Positions 9,125 through 18,244 of a stretch of 64,000 nt of DNA are shown one piece after another. The notes under the pieces are model-generated. The model searched no databases. It saw nothing but the letters and a program-made list of their open reading frames with translations, and was not told where the DNA came from. This DNA is from Dictyobacter formicarum. GTDB lineage: Bacteria; Chloroflexota; Ktedonobacteria; Ktedonobacterales; Ktedonobacteraceae. The translations under genes and the position numbers were made by a program. The first letter of the stretch is position 1, and every line of letters starts with the position of its first letter. The stretch is from the NCBI RefSeq assembly GCF_016587435.1, contig NZ_BNJJ01000014.1:62001-126000 (forward strand), given 5' to 3'.

Positions 9125-10534
9125 ATGGTATTTCAAGGATCTCTCTTCGATTCAGGTGATAAAGCGTCTCCCAACAAAAAAAATATGGCGGCCCCATCTG
9201 ATAGTGGAAGTCCGGCGCCCGGCGAGCCATTGGCGGCCCGCATGCGTCCGCGCACATTGGGTGAGGTAGTGGGTCAGGAGCACCTGCTGGGCCCGGGTAA
9301 GTTGTTGCGCCGCATCATTGAGAACGATAAAGTCTCTTCAATGATTTTATGGGGGCCGCCGGGAAGTGGTAAGACGACCCTGGCCGAGGTAATTGCCCAT
9401 CAGACTCATGCCCTCTTTGTTCGTTTGAACGCCGTTTCAGCGGGCGTGGCAGATCTGCGCAAAATCGCTGAAGAGGCGAAGAAACAGCGCTTTATGGGTC
9501 AGCGCACCATTATGTTTATTGATGAGATCCATCGCTTCAATAAGTCGCAGCAGGATGCTATTTTGCCGCACGTCGAACGTGGTGTGGTGACCTTGATTGG
9601 CGCGACGACCGAGAATCCTAGCTTTGAGGTGAATTCTGCTTTATTGTCCCGCTCGCGCGTCTTTGTGCTGCGCGCCCTGACCGAGGATCAAGTTGTTGCT
9701 ATTCTACGGGGGGCGTTGGCCGATAAGGAGCGGGGCCTGGGGAACTGGCTTGTGTCGGTCGATAAGACGGTGTTGCGCCAGGTGGCGATTTTTGCCAGTG
9801 GCGATGCGCGAACGGCTCTCAATGTGCTTGAGCTGGCGGTGGTGGGCACGGGCAAGCCGGTGGTTGAGGGCGAGCCGGTTGAGATCACCACTGAAATGAT
9901 CGAGGATGCTATGCAGCATCGCGCTTTGCAATATGATAAAGGTGGAGATCAGCATTATGATATGATTTCTGCCTTGCATAAGGCTGTGCGCGGCTCCGAT
10001 CCCGATGGCAGTCTGTACTGGCTGATACGTATGTTAGAAGCGGGCGAAGATCCGTTATATATCGCGCGCCGCATGGTGCGCATGGCGGCTGAAGATATTG
10101 GCCTGGCCGATCCGCAGGCCCTGTCTATCTGTGTGGCGGCCCAGCAAGGGGTACATTTTGTGGGCATGCCTGAAGCCGGTGTTATTCTGGCCGAGGCGAT
10201 CGTCTACCTGGCCGCCGCTCCCAAGAGCAATGCCGTCTATAATGCCTATAATCAGATTCGAGCCGAAATTATGGGTGGTCACAACGATCCCGTGCCGCTG
10301 TGGATTCGCAATGCTCCAACTGGCTTGATGAAACAGCTTGGCTATGGCAAAGAGTATAAATATGCCCACGACTACTACAAAGATATGGACATTGAAGATC
10401 CTGAACGGCCTCCCTCCGGTAGATTGCAGGAGTATCTGCCGGAAAGCCTGGTTGGGCGTCGCTTTTACGAACCGGGTAAGCAGGGCAAAGAGAATAGCAT
10501 TCGTAAATGGCTGGAAAAAAAGAACACACAATAG
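9125..10534 (+). CDS. rarA: Replication-associated recombination protein A (AAA+ ATPase)
   Basis: A 469-residue clamp-loader-like AAA+ ATPase (MgsA/RarA/Mgs1/WRNIP1) acting at stalled forks. Visible are [20 protein letters not shown], Walker A GPPGSGKT, Walker [12 protein letters not shown], sensor 1 [10 protein letters not shown] and the arginine-finger region ALLSRSRV. The C-terminal tetramerisation domain follows ([20 protein letters not shown], the Y-rich GYKYAHDY segment). A short Ser/Gly/Pro-rich N-terminal tail replaces the usual start. The ribosome site is weak. Confidence 0.95.
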   Translation: MVFQGSLFDSGDKASPNKKNMAAPSDSGSPAPGEPLAARMRPRTLGEVVGQEHLLGPGKLLRRIIENDKVSSMILWGPPGSGKTTLAEVIAHQTHALFVRLNAVSAGVADLRKIAEEAKKQRFMGQRTIMFIDEIHRFNKSQQDAILPHVERGVVTLIGATTENPSFEVNSALLSRSRVFVLRALTEDQVVAILRGALADKERGLGNWLVSVDKTVLRQVAIFASGDARTALNVLELAVVGTGKPVVEGEPVEITTEMIEDAMQHRALQYDKGGDQHYDMISALHKAVRGSDPDGSLYWLIRMLEAGEDPLYIARRMVRMAAEDIGLADPQALSICVAAQQGVHFVGMPEAGVILAEAIVYLAAAPKSNAVYNAYNQIRAEIMGGHNDPVPLWIRNAPTGLMKQLGYGKEYKYAHDYYKDMDIEDPERPPSGRLQEYLPESLVGRRFYEPGKQGKENSIRKWLEKKNTQ

Positions 10535-10858
10535 GTTCGGGGCTTGCCCCCGATTACCGCCCGCCCGTAGGTTCGGGCCTTGCGCCCGATTGGCGGCCTT
10601 GTGTTATGATCATGCCCCCGGCATGCTCGTTCGTCGTTCGGCCGCTTGTGGCATGACATGGTGCCCAAAAGCGAAGGTTCCTTTTGGGCATCGCGTGAGC
10701 CGAGGTGATGGGCAAGAAGGGACCTCAACGCTGGGATACGGGGCCCCACAAACGGTGGGGCAAGCGCCCGCGAGGGGCGCAAGCTACGACATTGTGTTCC
10801 TAAATGAAATGTATTTGATCCTTGAGCCAGGACTCAAGGGATGATTGATGGTTGTTCG
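10535..10858. repeat. Gene-free REP-like repeat cluster
   Basis: About 320 bases filled with interspersed repeats and no credible gene. Two copies of a GGTTCGGGSCTTGC(C/G)CCCGAT unit lie at 10533-10590. The motif GATCATGCCCCCGGCATGCT starts at 10608, with copies near 25738 and 59613. A TGCCCAAAA/TTTTGGGCA hairpin lies near 10660-10690, and an AGCGCCCGCGAGGGGCGC unit at about 10762. The same units recur elsewhere in the window. Confidence 0.7.
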
Positions 10859-11371
10859 TTAGTGATAGATCAGGTAGCCAGCACCGGCCGCCAGTAACAG
10901 GATCAGAAAAATATTGACGCGCCGGCTGTAGATAAGGCCAAAGGCGATGACGCAGATCAACCAGCTGCGCCAGTCGGTCCCCGAACTACTACTGATGGTC
11001 CAGAAGACGGTGAGAAAGGTTCCTACCACGGCCAGTGAGATGCCGCGCATCAGGCCGGGTACCCAGCGTTGGTGTTCGATGCGACCATAAATGTTGGCGA
11101 CGACCAGCACGAAAAACGGTGGAATAGTAATTGCTACCAGGGCCAGAAAAGCTCCCAGGAAGCCATAGGTCAGGTAGCCCAGACAGATGACCCACAAGCC
11201 ATTGGGCCCTGGACTGATTTGTCCGATAGAGAGGGATTCGCCGAAGTCGGTTTCGACCGCCCAGCGGTTGGCGGTGAGATCCTGGTGCAGGCTGGGCAAG
11301 TTGCTAAAGCCACCGGATGAGAAGATGGTGGCCTTGAGAAAAATAAGAAAATAACTGATTGGATCTATCAA
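10859..11371 (-). CDS. Chromate transporter, second half (short-chain ChrA)
   Basis: About 170 residues, one CHR domain with five to six hydrophobic helices. It starts at TTG 11371, one base after the stop of the upstream half, with GAGG nine bases before it. FSSGGFSNLPSLHQDL and ISPGPNG are the CHR signature motifs near the first helix. Short CHR proteins work as pairs of opposite topology, and the adjacent gene supplies the partner. The classical activity is chromate efflux; the natural role may be sulfate or other anions. Confidence 0.87.
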   Translation of the reverse strand: MIDPISYFLIFLKATIFSSGGFSNLPSLHQDLTANRWAVETDFGESLSIGQISPGPNGLWVICLGYLTYGFLGAFLALVAITIPPFFVLVVANIYGRIEHQRWVPGLMRGISLAVVGTFLTVFWTISSSSGTDWRSWLICVIAFGLIYSRRVNIFLILLLAAGAGYLIYH

Positions 11372-11372
11372 T

Positions 11373-11978
11373 TTAGCGTTCCTCAACTTTCTTTTTGAAT
11401 AGGGGACGCGTAAAGCAGAGTACGCCCAGCAATGCGGTGCTGGAGAGCACGATAAAGACCGGGACTTTGATGATGATTGCCAGCGTACAGAGCGCAATTA
11501 AAGTCACGCTGAGGATGAGATTGAGAGGGCCTTCCTTATAGGCACGTAGTAATTGAGGTTGGGCAAAGTTAATGCCTACCAGTAGCATGATGCCCGCGGT
11601 AGCTGGCACCACCCCCTGTAAAATAGCCTGTACCAGGTGTATGTGTTCAACCTGTTTAAAGCCAGCGGCGAGCAGACAGGTGATAGTTGCGCTCGGAAAG
11701 AGTAAGCCCAATAACGAGACAAAAATACCAGCATTTCCACCTAGCTTCTTCCCAATTAGAATAGTTAAAGCAACGAGGTTAATTCCTGGGGCAAACAAAC
11801 ATAAGTTCCAGTAGTGTGTATATTCGTCTATGGTCATCCACTGGCGCTTCTCAATAAACTCGCGTTGAATCAAGAGATTGGTGGTCGCTCCACCGCCAAA
11901 CGATTGCAGTCCAATACTGGTCCAGATGAAAAATAAGCGCCAGAGGCCTGGTCGCAGATCTTTTTGTATTTTTTGCAT
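11373..11978 (-). CDS. Chromate transporter, first half (short-chain ChrA)
   Basis: About 201 residues, one CHR domain. ATG 11978 is chosen because AAAGG lies 10 bases upstream and it keeps the gene clear of the divergent gene at 12115. An ATG at 12011 is an alternative. The family signature is visible as IGLQSFGGGATTNLL, followed by FAPGINLVALTILIG and further hydrophobic helices. It ends in a basic KKKVEER tail and is immediately followed by the second half, so the two are translationally linked. Confidence 0.87.
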   Translation of the reverse strand: MQKIQKDLRPGLWRLFFIWTSIGLQSFGGGATTNLLIQREFIEKRQWMTIDEYTHYWNLCLFAPGINLVALTILIGKKLGGNAGIFVSLLGLLFPSATITCLLAAGFKQVEHIHLVQAILQGVVPATAGIMLLVGINFAQPQLLRAYKEGPLNLILSVTLIALCTLAIIIKVPVFIVLSSTALLGVLCFTRPLFKKKVEER

Positions 11979-12114
11979 TTTTTGAAAACCTTTGCTAATG
12001 AGGAAGAACATCGATGTAGCTGTTCTTTTATTGTAAAACATTTCAATCCCGGCCTGCGGTTGGGATTGAATGAAGCCATATGGCTTGAGCGGCCCAATGT
12101 TATAGAATAAGAGT

Positions 12115-12582
12115 ATGCGAAACGAATTATTGGCCTGGTTTGCTCGTGAGGGCTTACTACTGACGAACGTGCTCTCGCCGGAGCAAGATCCCGAACACGA
12201 TGAAATAAAAATAGCGGTACGCGCACCGCTAGTCGCCCTGAGTCGCTCCAATGATGACTTTCGGGAATGTCCCGATCCGGTGCTCTTTGGTTATCCAGAG
12301 TCGTCGCTAGAGATGATGACTCTGGATGATATGAATGAATTTGTGTTGAGCTGGTTTGAGCGGGCCGTTGCAGCGGGCATGGCGCGTTGCTTTGTCTGTA
12401 ATCAGGTGCTCGATATGGGTGAGGAAAAACCATGGGATGCAGTTTTTGTTTCCCATGATATGCATTGCTGGCTGCTGACCCACTTTGATTGTAAGCGCTA
12501 TTTGAGTCGTGACTTAAAGGGACGGCATCCATTCGAAGTGTCGACCCACTCACCAGAGTTTTTTGATTTGCGTCTCACCTGA
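12115..12582 (+). CDS. Hypothetical protein upstream of polX
   Basis: A 155-residue soluble protein that I do not recognise. The N-terminal part is acidic. The C-terminal part holds CFVC, an HC pair, and a final HFDC, a set of Cys/His that could bind a metal. It ends 10 bases before polX and within the same transcriptional direction, so the two genes probably form an operon. No signal peptide or membrane segment. Confidence 0.65.
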   Translation: MRNELLAWFAREGLLLTNVLSPEQDPEHDEIKIAVRAPLVALSRSNDDFRECPDPVLFGYPESSLEMMTLDDMNEFVLSWFERAVAAGMARCFVCNQVLDMGEEKPWDAVFVSHDMHCWLLTHFDCKRYLSRDLKGRHPFEVSTHSPEFFDLRLT

Positions 12583-12592
12583 GAGGTTTTTT

Positions 12593-14353
12593 ATGGATAA
12601 AAATCAAGTTGCCAGTTTGCTGGAAGATATCGCGGTGCTGCTGGCCTTAAAAGAAGGTAGCAGTGTGTTTGAGATCCGTGCTTATGAGAATGCTGCTCGG
12701 GCGGTTGGATCGTTGGAAGGCAATCTCGAGCAGCTGATCAAGGATGGCAAGCTCAAAGGCACGCCCGGTCTGGGCTCAACTATGATCAAGCGTATTGAGG
12801 AAGCGGTGGAGACAGACCATATCGCGTTCTATGATGAATTGGTGGCGAATACTCCCCAGATCAAACTGGATATGCGGCGCATCCCGGGCGTGGGACCCAA
12901 ACGCGTCAACACAATTTATCAGCAGTTGAATGTTAATAGCCTGGCGGAGCTGGAGCAGGCCTGCAAAGATGATCGCGTGGCGCGCATCCCGGGCTTTGGA
13001 AAGAAGACGCAGGAGAAGATTCTGCAGGGCCTCTCCTTCTTGAGCCAGCATGCCGACCGTTATTTATATGATGTGGCGGAGGTGGAGGCGGAAAGGATTC
13101 GCGAGGCCCTGGCTGCGCAACCCGGCGTAGTGCGCCTGCAGATCGCGGGCAGTCTGCGTCGCCGGCGTGAGACGGTCAAAGATATCGATATGGTCTTGAG
13201 CGTCGATGATCAGGCGGACAGCAAGGTGCGGCAGGCGATTATGGATTTCTTCACCAGTCAGCCTTCGGTAAAGGCTATCACTGGTAAAGGTGAAACCAAA
13301 TCCAGCGTCATTCTCAGTAGTGGCATCGCCATGGACCTGCGACTGGTTGGAGATAGCCAGTTTCCCTATACCCTGCATCATTTCACCGGCTCGCGCGAAC
13401 ACCATATTCCCTTGCGCCGCCGTGCCTTGAGCATGAGCATGACCATCAATGACTATGGCCTGTTTAAGGTTGAGGATGGTGAGGAAACTCTGATCTCCTG
13501 TAAGGATGAAACCGATATCTACCATGCGTTGCAGATGGATTATGTGGAGCCCGAGTTGCGTGAGGATATGGGGGAGATTGAGGCGGCGGCGCGCCACTCT
13601 CTGCCCAAACTGGCACAAGATAGTGACCTGCGCGGTGTGCTGCACGCACACTCAACCTGGAGCGATGGACAGAATAGTATCCGCGACATGGCCGAGGCCT
13701 GTATTGCCCGTGGCTATAGCTATCTGGGCATGAGTGATCATAGTCGCGCCGCTACCTATGCCGGTGGCTTGAGTCCTGACGACTTAAAGCGCCAGGGAGA
13801 AGAGATCGATAAGCTTAATGAAGAATATGCTGGCCGCTTCCATATTTTGAAAGGCACCGAGTGCGATATCCTGCGTGACGGCTCACTGGATTTTCCCGAC
13901 GATGTTCTGGCTAGCCTGGACTTTGTAGTCGCCTCTATCCACAGCAATTTCAACCTCTCACAAGAAGAACAGACCCAGCGCATGTTGCGCGCCATCGCTA
14001 ATCCTTATGTCGATATCATTGGCCATGCCACTGGCCGCATTCTGCTCGGTCGTCCTGGTTATCCTATCGACCTGGACCAGGTGATCGAGGCGGCGGCGCA
14101 GCATGGTACCTGTATTGAGATCAATGCTCATCCTTCACGCCTGGACCTGGATTGGCGCTATGTACGGAAGGCGCGGGACAAGGGCATCAAGATTCCAGTC
14201 AATCCAGACGCCCATGCACTTGCAGGTATTGATGTTATGCGATATGGTATAGGGATAGCCCGCAAGGGATGGTTGCGTCCTGAAGATGTACTCAATACGT
14301 TTGATTTTGAAGCGTTAATGGCCTTCTTTCACGTAAGAAGAAGTAAGAAGTAG
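12593..14353 (+). CDS. polX: DNA polymerase X with PHP exonuclease domain
   Basis: A 586-residue bacterial PolX, a gap-filling repair polymerase with 3'-5' exonuclease/AP endonuclease activity. ATG 12593 follows GAGAGG by six bases. The order is: helix-hairpin-helix DNA-binding repeats (PGLGSTMIKRIEEAV; IPGVGPKRVNTIY; IPGFGKKTQEKI), the nucleotidyltransferase core with GSLRRRRETVKDIDMV (metal-binding aspartates), the fingers/thumb, and a PHP domain from about residue 345 with LHAHSTWSDG, GTECDI, SIHSNF, GHATGR, NAHPSR and NPDAHA. All PHP metal ligands seem present. Confidence 0.96.
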   Translation: MDKNQVASLLEDIAVLLALKEGSSVFEIRAYENAARAVGSLEGNLEQLIKDGKLKGTPGLGSTMIKRIEEAVETDHIAFYDELVANTPQIKLDMRRIPGVGPKRVNTIYQQLNVNSLAELEQACKDDRVARIPGFGKKTQEKILQGLSFLSQHADRYLYDVAEVEAERIREALAAQPGVVRLQIAGSLRRRRETVKDIDMVLSVDDQADSKVRQAIMDFFTSQPSVKAITGKGETKSSVILSSGIAMDLRLVGDSQFPYTLHHFTGSREHHIPLRRRALSMSMTINDYGLFKVEDGEETLISCKDETDIYHALQMDYVEPELREDMGEIEAAARHSLPKLAQDSDLRGVLHAHSTWSDGQNSIRDMAEACIARGYSYLGMSDHSRAATYAGGLSPDDLKRQGEEIDKLNEEYAGRFHILKGTECDILRDGSLDFPDDVLASLDFVVASIHSNFNLSQEEQTQRMLRAIANPYVDIIGHATGRILLGRPGYPIDLDQVIEAAAQHGTCIEINAHPSRLDLDWRYVRKARDKGIKIPVNPDAHALAGIDVMRYGIGIARKGWLRPEDVLNTFDFEALMAFFHVRRSKK

Positions 14354-14677
14354 TTCCCCAGAAATTGTGTCGATAGATGATACTATCATCCCTAAAAATA
14401 AGGGTGATAGTAAGAGCCTGGGAAAGCTGCTTAAATTCTGACCTGGTCCTGGAAAGTGTCTGAAAACCACACGGTACGCGCCTTCGGCGCTTAAAATGTT
14501 TGTATTGGTTGGTGCGAATGTGCGCACAGCGCACATTCGCACCAACCAATACAAAAGGCACATACGTGCATGTGCCCGCCCGAAAGGGGCGCTCTACATC
14601 CCATGTGATGAGCTTCAGACACATTCTACAGGGGCCGGACTTGAATATATCAAAACGGAAAGAGGAAGAAGTTAATT
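14354..14677. repeat. Structured repeat element with 27-bp hairpin (copy A)
   Basis: Gene-free region between polX and bL25. A perfect inverted repeat with 27-base arms and a 3-base loop (ACA) occupies 14499-14555. On its left is a small TACGCGCCTTCGGCGCTTAA hairpin. A wider inverted repeat GTGTCTGAA/TTCAGACAC (about 14457 and 14614) may bound the whole unit of about 165 bases, like a MITE. To the right is a GCCCGAAAGGGGC stem. A related copy lies at 53606-53700 in the opposite orientation. Confidence 0.7.
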
Positions 14678-15322
14678 ATGGCAGAACTAACTGTCTTAGA
14701 AGTTCAACCACGAACAGTAATGAAAAAGGCAACCAGGCGCTTACGCCGCGCGGGTATTCTTCCTGCTAATATCTATGGGCATAAGCAAGAGCCAATGCCA
14801 ATTCAACTTGATGCTGTGATCTTCGACCGTCTACGCCGTCATCATGCTGTGCGCAATATTATTAGTTTGCGCTTGCCAGATGCTCCTGAGCAGACGGCCC
14901 TGATCCGCCATGTCCAGCATGCTCCTACTGGTGAAGTGCTACATGTGGATTTCACCCGTGTTAGCCTGCGCGAGCGCCTTGAGGTAAAGGTGCCAATGCA
15001 CTTTGTTGGTGTTGCTCCTGGTGTCAAAATCCAGGGTGGTATGCTGCTCCATCTGCTTGATGCTCTGGCAGTAGAGTGTACTGCCCTGGCTATCGTAGAG
15101 AGCCTGGATGTAGACATTGCCTCTCTGACCGATATCGATTCGACCTTGCACGCTAAAGATGTCAAATTGCCGAACGGCTATAAACTGGTTACTGATCCTG
15201 ATGAGCCCATTGTGAAGGTATCAGCACCACGTGTTGAGGTACCTGAGGTCGTACCGGCTGCTGAGGTTGCTGAAGAGGTTCCTGCTGCAGCTCCTGCCGA
15301 AACCGAGGAAGCCGCGGAATAA
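14678..15322 (+). CDS. rplY: 50S ribosomal protein bL25 / general stress protein Ctc
   Basis: A 214-residue long-form bL25 (TL5/Ctc) that binds 5S rRNA. The N-terminal beta-barrel (ATRRLRRAGILPANIYG) is followed by the C-terminal TL5 domain (RLEVKVPMHFVG...GVKIQGGMLLH) and an acidic Glu/Ala/Pro tail of about 30 residues. GAGGAAG precedes the ATG. It stands alone, bounded by the repeat upstream and a strong terminator downstream. Confidence 0.95.
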   Translation: MAELTVLEVQPRTVMKKATRRLRRAGILPANIYGHKQEPMPIQLDAVIFDRLRRHHAVRNIISLRLPDAPEQTALIRHVQHAPTGEVLHVDFTRVSLRERLEVKVPMHFVGVAPGVKIQGGMLLHLLDALAVECTALAIVESLDVDIASLTDIDSTLHAKDVKLPNGYKLVTDPDEPIVKVSAPRVEVPEVVPAAEVAEEVPAAAPAETEEAAE

Positions 15323-15330
15323 CGATACTG

Positions 15331-15386
15331 ATCCACGTAACAAAAACAGGCGACCAGCTCTGGTCGCCTGTTTTTGTTACGTGGAT
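15331..15386 (+). terminator. Rho-independent terminator after bL25
   Basis: Perfect inverted repeat with 26-base arms and a four-base loop, containing its own T-run (CTGTTTTTGTTAC) in the right arm. Confidence 0.85.
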
Positions 15387-15568
15387 AGACTTGAGGCTCT
15401 GGCTCATTTGGTGGATTTTTTTATTTCTGCTAGAGATTGTGATATGCTAAGAGACGGGCCATCTCATCCCGATGGCCCTGGTAATGAAACACGCTCTATT
15501 CATAATAATAGATATCTATAAATATAACTATGTGTAGTAGCGTTCCTTGTGGGAAGTGAGCGGTAGAT

Positions 15569-16888
15569 ATGCGTATCATGATTGTGACTGATCAATATCC
15601 TCCAATGGTGGGAGGTGTTCCAACTGTGACTCACGGTCTGGCGACAGATTTCGCGAATCGAGGCCACCAGGTATGGGTGGTGGCTCCAAGCTATGGAGCA
15701 CGCGATGTGCGCAGAATGGAACAAAAGGTACGCGTCTATCGTTTCTCGTCGTTTGAATGGCCTACCTACAAAGATTTGCGTATTCCATTTTTACCATTTG
15801 TGCCTGTGCGCAATCTAATCAAGCGTTGTGATCCGGATATTATTCATATCCACTCTCCGATTGTGCTGGGCAATATCGCCCAACTCCTGGCTGGTGGGCT
15901 GCGTAAGCCAGTTATTACTACCAATCACTATCTACCCATTAATATGAGCCGCTCGCTCAGTGCCGACCCTTTTCTTGGTAAGCATTTCAGCAATATTACC
16001 TATTCTTACCTGATCAATTTCTGTAATCGTTGTGAATATGTGACTGCGCCGACGGCAACGGCCCTGAACCTGCTCTATAAGCATGGCCTGCGGGCTCCGG
16101 CGGCCGCTATTTCCAATGGGATAGATCTGCAGAAGTATCAGCCGGGCGAGCCTGAACCTGAGATTTTGCAGCAATTTGGTTTGCCCACTGATAAACCTTT
16201 GATCCTGCATGTCAATCGTCTGAGTGAAGAGAAGCGTGTCAATGTCTTATTGGACGCGGTGGCTAGAATGAAGACAGACGCCCATGTAGGGCTGGTCAGT
16301 TCGGGGCCAGCCGAGGCCGAGTTGCGCGCTCAAGTGGAGCAGCTGCGCATTGGCGACCGCGTAAGCTTCCTGGGATTTGTCCGTGACGCGGACCTGCTGG
16401 CGTTACGACGTACGGCGTCATTATTTGTGATTCCTTCGGAAGCCGATCTGCAAAGTCTGGCGACGATGGAGGCAATGGCCTGCGGCTTGCCGGTGATTGC
16501 TGCCAACTCCTATGCGCTACCAGAGCTGGTACGCCACGAGGTTAACGGTTTCTTGTTTACGCCTGGAAATAGTGATGAGATGGCTGCGCAGATTGATACA
16601 CTGCTGGGCAATGCTGAGTTGCGAGCAAAGATGGGCCAGCAGAGCTTACGAATTATTTCTACCCATGACCGTGTCAAAGTGCTGGATATCTGGGAAGACC
16701 TCTATCGTCGCCTCTCGATTGAATTTAAAGAACAGAAAATGCTACGCCAGCATATGCGTACCGCCCACAAATATCCAGGCTATATGGCTGATGAGGTCAA
16801 GAATGTGAAGCGCCCGCATATCCGCCGTACTGGAGATCTGGGCCTGGATCAAACTACCTCCCCGCGTCGCAAGCGCAAACAGAAATAA
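15569..16888 (+). CDS. GT4-family glycosyltransferase
   Basis: A 439-residue GT-B glycosyltransferase. The N-terminal Rossmann domain opens MRIMIVTDQYPPMVGGVPT with the Gly-rich acceptor loop. The C-terminal domain has HVNRLSEEKRVNVLLDA and the family EX7E region (IPSEADLQSLATMEAMACGLPVIA). It most resembles mannosyl/glucosyltransferases acting on phosphatidylinositol or diacylglycerol, but the acceptor is not decidable. A basic, low-complexity tail of about 40 residues (ending RRKRKQK) extends beyond the fold. Monocistronic. Confidence 0.9.
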   Translation: MRIMIVTDQYPPMVGGVPTVTHGLATDFANRGHQVWVVAPSYGARDVRRMEQKVRVYRFSSFEWPTYKDLRIPFLPFVPVRNLIKRCDPDIIHIHSPIVLGNIAQLLAGGLRKPVITTNHYLPINMSRSLSADPFLGKHFSNITYSYLINFCNRCEYVTAPTATALNLLYKHGLRAPAAAISNGIDLQKYQPGEPEPEILQQFGLPTDKPLILHVNRLSEEKRVNVLLDAVARMKTDAHVGLVSSGPAEAELRAQVEQLRIGDRVSFLGFVRDADLLALRRTASLFVIPSEADLQSLATMEAMACGLPVIAANSYALPELVRHEVNGFLFTPGNSDEMAAQIDTLLGNAELRAKMGQQSLRIISTHDRVKVLDIWEDLYRRLSIEFKEQKMLRQHMRTAHKYPGYMADEVKNVKRPHIRRTGDLGLDQTTSPRRKRKQK

Positions 16889-17617
16889 CCGGGCAGTATA
16901 GTTGCGCGGTGATGAATATGTTATCTACCTGGGCCTTTGAGTTTATCTGCTTTTATTGGTGTTGCCCCAGCGGCGATGGAGCAGTCTGGCGACGTGTCGT
17001 TCAATATCCCAGCGTGTTTGAATACTTTGATAGCGTATCCAGGCAATACATATGGTGTACCAGGAATCTGACTCCCTATAAGGGAGTATGCTTTTGCCCG
17101 TTGTCCCTGGATATGTTGTGCGCACAGGTATGGCCGTCAGTGTCTGTTGTTGAAAGAAGCCTCTGGTGGGTAGCAATGCTATTTTAGCGCCAAGCCTGTG
17201 GATGAACGATGAAGTTGTACCGGTTGTTTCCTGTTTGGGCGATTCGTACATTCTGTTTCTCTGGCTCCCTGGGCAGAAATATGTAGCTCGCTAACCGGGC
17301 ACAGTTGCCCACTGCACAAATGAAGCTATCCTTTTGCCTTGTCCTTTTGCCTTGTAGTATACTGCCTTTCTCTATATTTGTCCAGTTGCCCGTATGTGTG
17401 ATGGCATTTGAGAACCTATCATTTGTTGTTTCATTGACAGAACAACAAATGATGCATTATACTACTATGTGAGATTTATGGGCATAGCAAAGCGTTTTTG
17501 TGTGCCTTATTTTTACATATGCAGATATATGGAATGTGTGGTGAGGGCCGCATCAGCTAGCGGGTGCAGGGGCCTTCAGGTTGCCTGGGTGGAAGTCCGG
17601 GGAAAGGGGATAGTGTT
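16889..17617. other. Gene-free region between GT4 gene and KGG gene
   Basis: About 730 bases. Short frames exist on both strands but have no ribosome sites and no protein-like composition. The last 80 bases before the KGG gene are G-rich (GCGGGTGCAGGGGCC and following) and may be a structured leader. No tRNA or known riboswitch was recognised. Confidence 0.5.
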
Positions 17618-17986
17618 ATGTTGTCTGAAGATGATGTGAAACCCGTACCAATGTCAACATCTGAAGCTGGTCGTAAGGGAGGTAGTACGGTACGCGATAA
17701 ATATGGCGAAGATTATTATCGCCGTATCGGGAAAAAAGGAGGCACCACGCTGAAAGCGAAACGTGGCAGTGAGTATTACCGTGAGATCGCCCAGAAGGGC
17801 GGGCAAGCCAACGTCAGTAAGTATGGAGTAGAGCACTTTGCGGCCATGGGTCGGAAGGGCGGAAATATGACGAAGGCACGCCAGGACTCCGATTTTTACC
17901 GCCGTATTGGAAAATTAGGCAGCGCCGCCCGGCGCCAGCAGAAAAGTGCAGGCACACAGCCCTCGAAAAAAACACCAGCTGATTAG
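17618..17986 (+). CDS. KGG-repeat general stress-type protein
   Basis: 122 residues built almost wholly from four imperfect repeats of about 24 residues with G(R/K)KGG and a (D/E)(Y/F)YR.IG pattern. It corresponds to the stress-induced KGG / plant Em-like (GsiB-type) hydrophilic proteins, which are glycine/lysine-rich, probably disordered and linked to desiccation or general stress. ATG 17618 follows GGAAAGGGG. The very basic, Gly-rich composition and a Lys/Thr/Pro tail fit DNA- or water-binding; the molecular role is unknown. Confidence 0.8.
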   Translation: MLSEDDVKPVPMSTSEAGRKGGSTVRDKYGEDYYRRIGKKGGTTLKAKRGSEYYREIAQKGGQANVSKYGVEHFAAMGRKGGNMTKARQDSDFYRRIGKLGSAARRQQKSAGTQPSKKTPAD

Positions 17987-18011
17987 CCCCGTTTTTTGCC
18001 ATAACTGACAC

Positions 18012-18074
18012 CATTAACAATCCCTTTTACTTCTTTCACCTTATTGTGTGGATGAGTAAAAGGGATTGTTAATG
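18012..18074. terminator. Long-arm hairpin between KGG gene and pstS
   Basis: Perfect 19-base arms (CATTAACAATCCCTTTTAC and its complement) separated by 25 bases. It may terminate the KGG transcript, though no T-run follows. Confidence 0.5.
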
Positions 18075-18089
18075 TTAAATTGATGAATT

Positions 18090-18128
18090 TTAACAGTAAA
18101 TTAACATATCCATAAAGCATAGTTAATT
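18090..18128. promoter_or_regulatory. Pho-box-like phased TTAACA repeats upstream of pstS
   Basis: TTAACA at 18090 and 18101, a weaker ATAAAG at 18112 and TTAATT at 18123, all exactly 11 bases apart. Gram-positive PhoP sites are direct repeats of TT(A/T/C)A(C/T)A with about five-base spacers, so this is a good candidate for binding by the PhoB/PhoP-like regulator encoded at the end of the operon. Confidence 0.55.
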
Positions 18129-18244
18129 CAGCAATGCTAATTTATGAATGCGACAACACGATAAAGAAATTCTAATACTAGAATTTTGAATTTTTTCTGC
18201 GCAAATAATTTCATGACTCGTTATTAGGAGAGTTAGGAGCGTTT

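Noticed and set aside
16909..17251. Overlapping short frames on both strands (92 and 102 aa)
   Set aside because: No ribosome site, unusual composition and no domain; the frames shadow each other.
17530..17617. G-rich leader before the KGG gene as a riboswitch
   Set aside because: It shows some pairing potential but no match to any riboswitch core I know.
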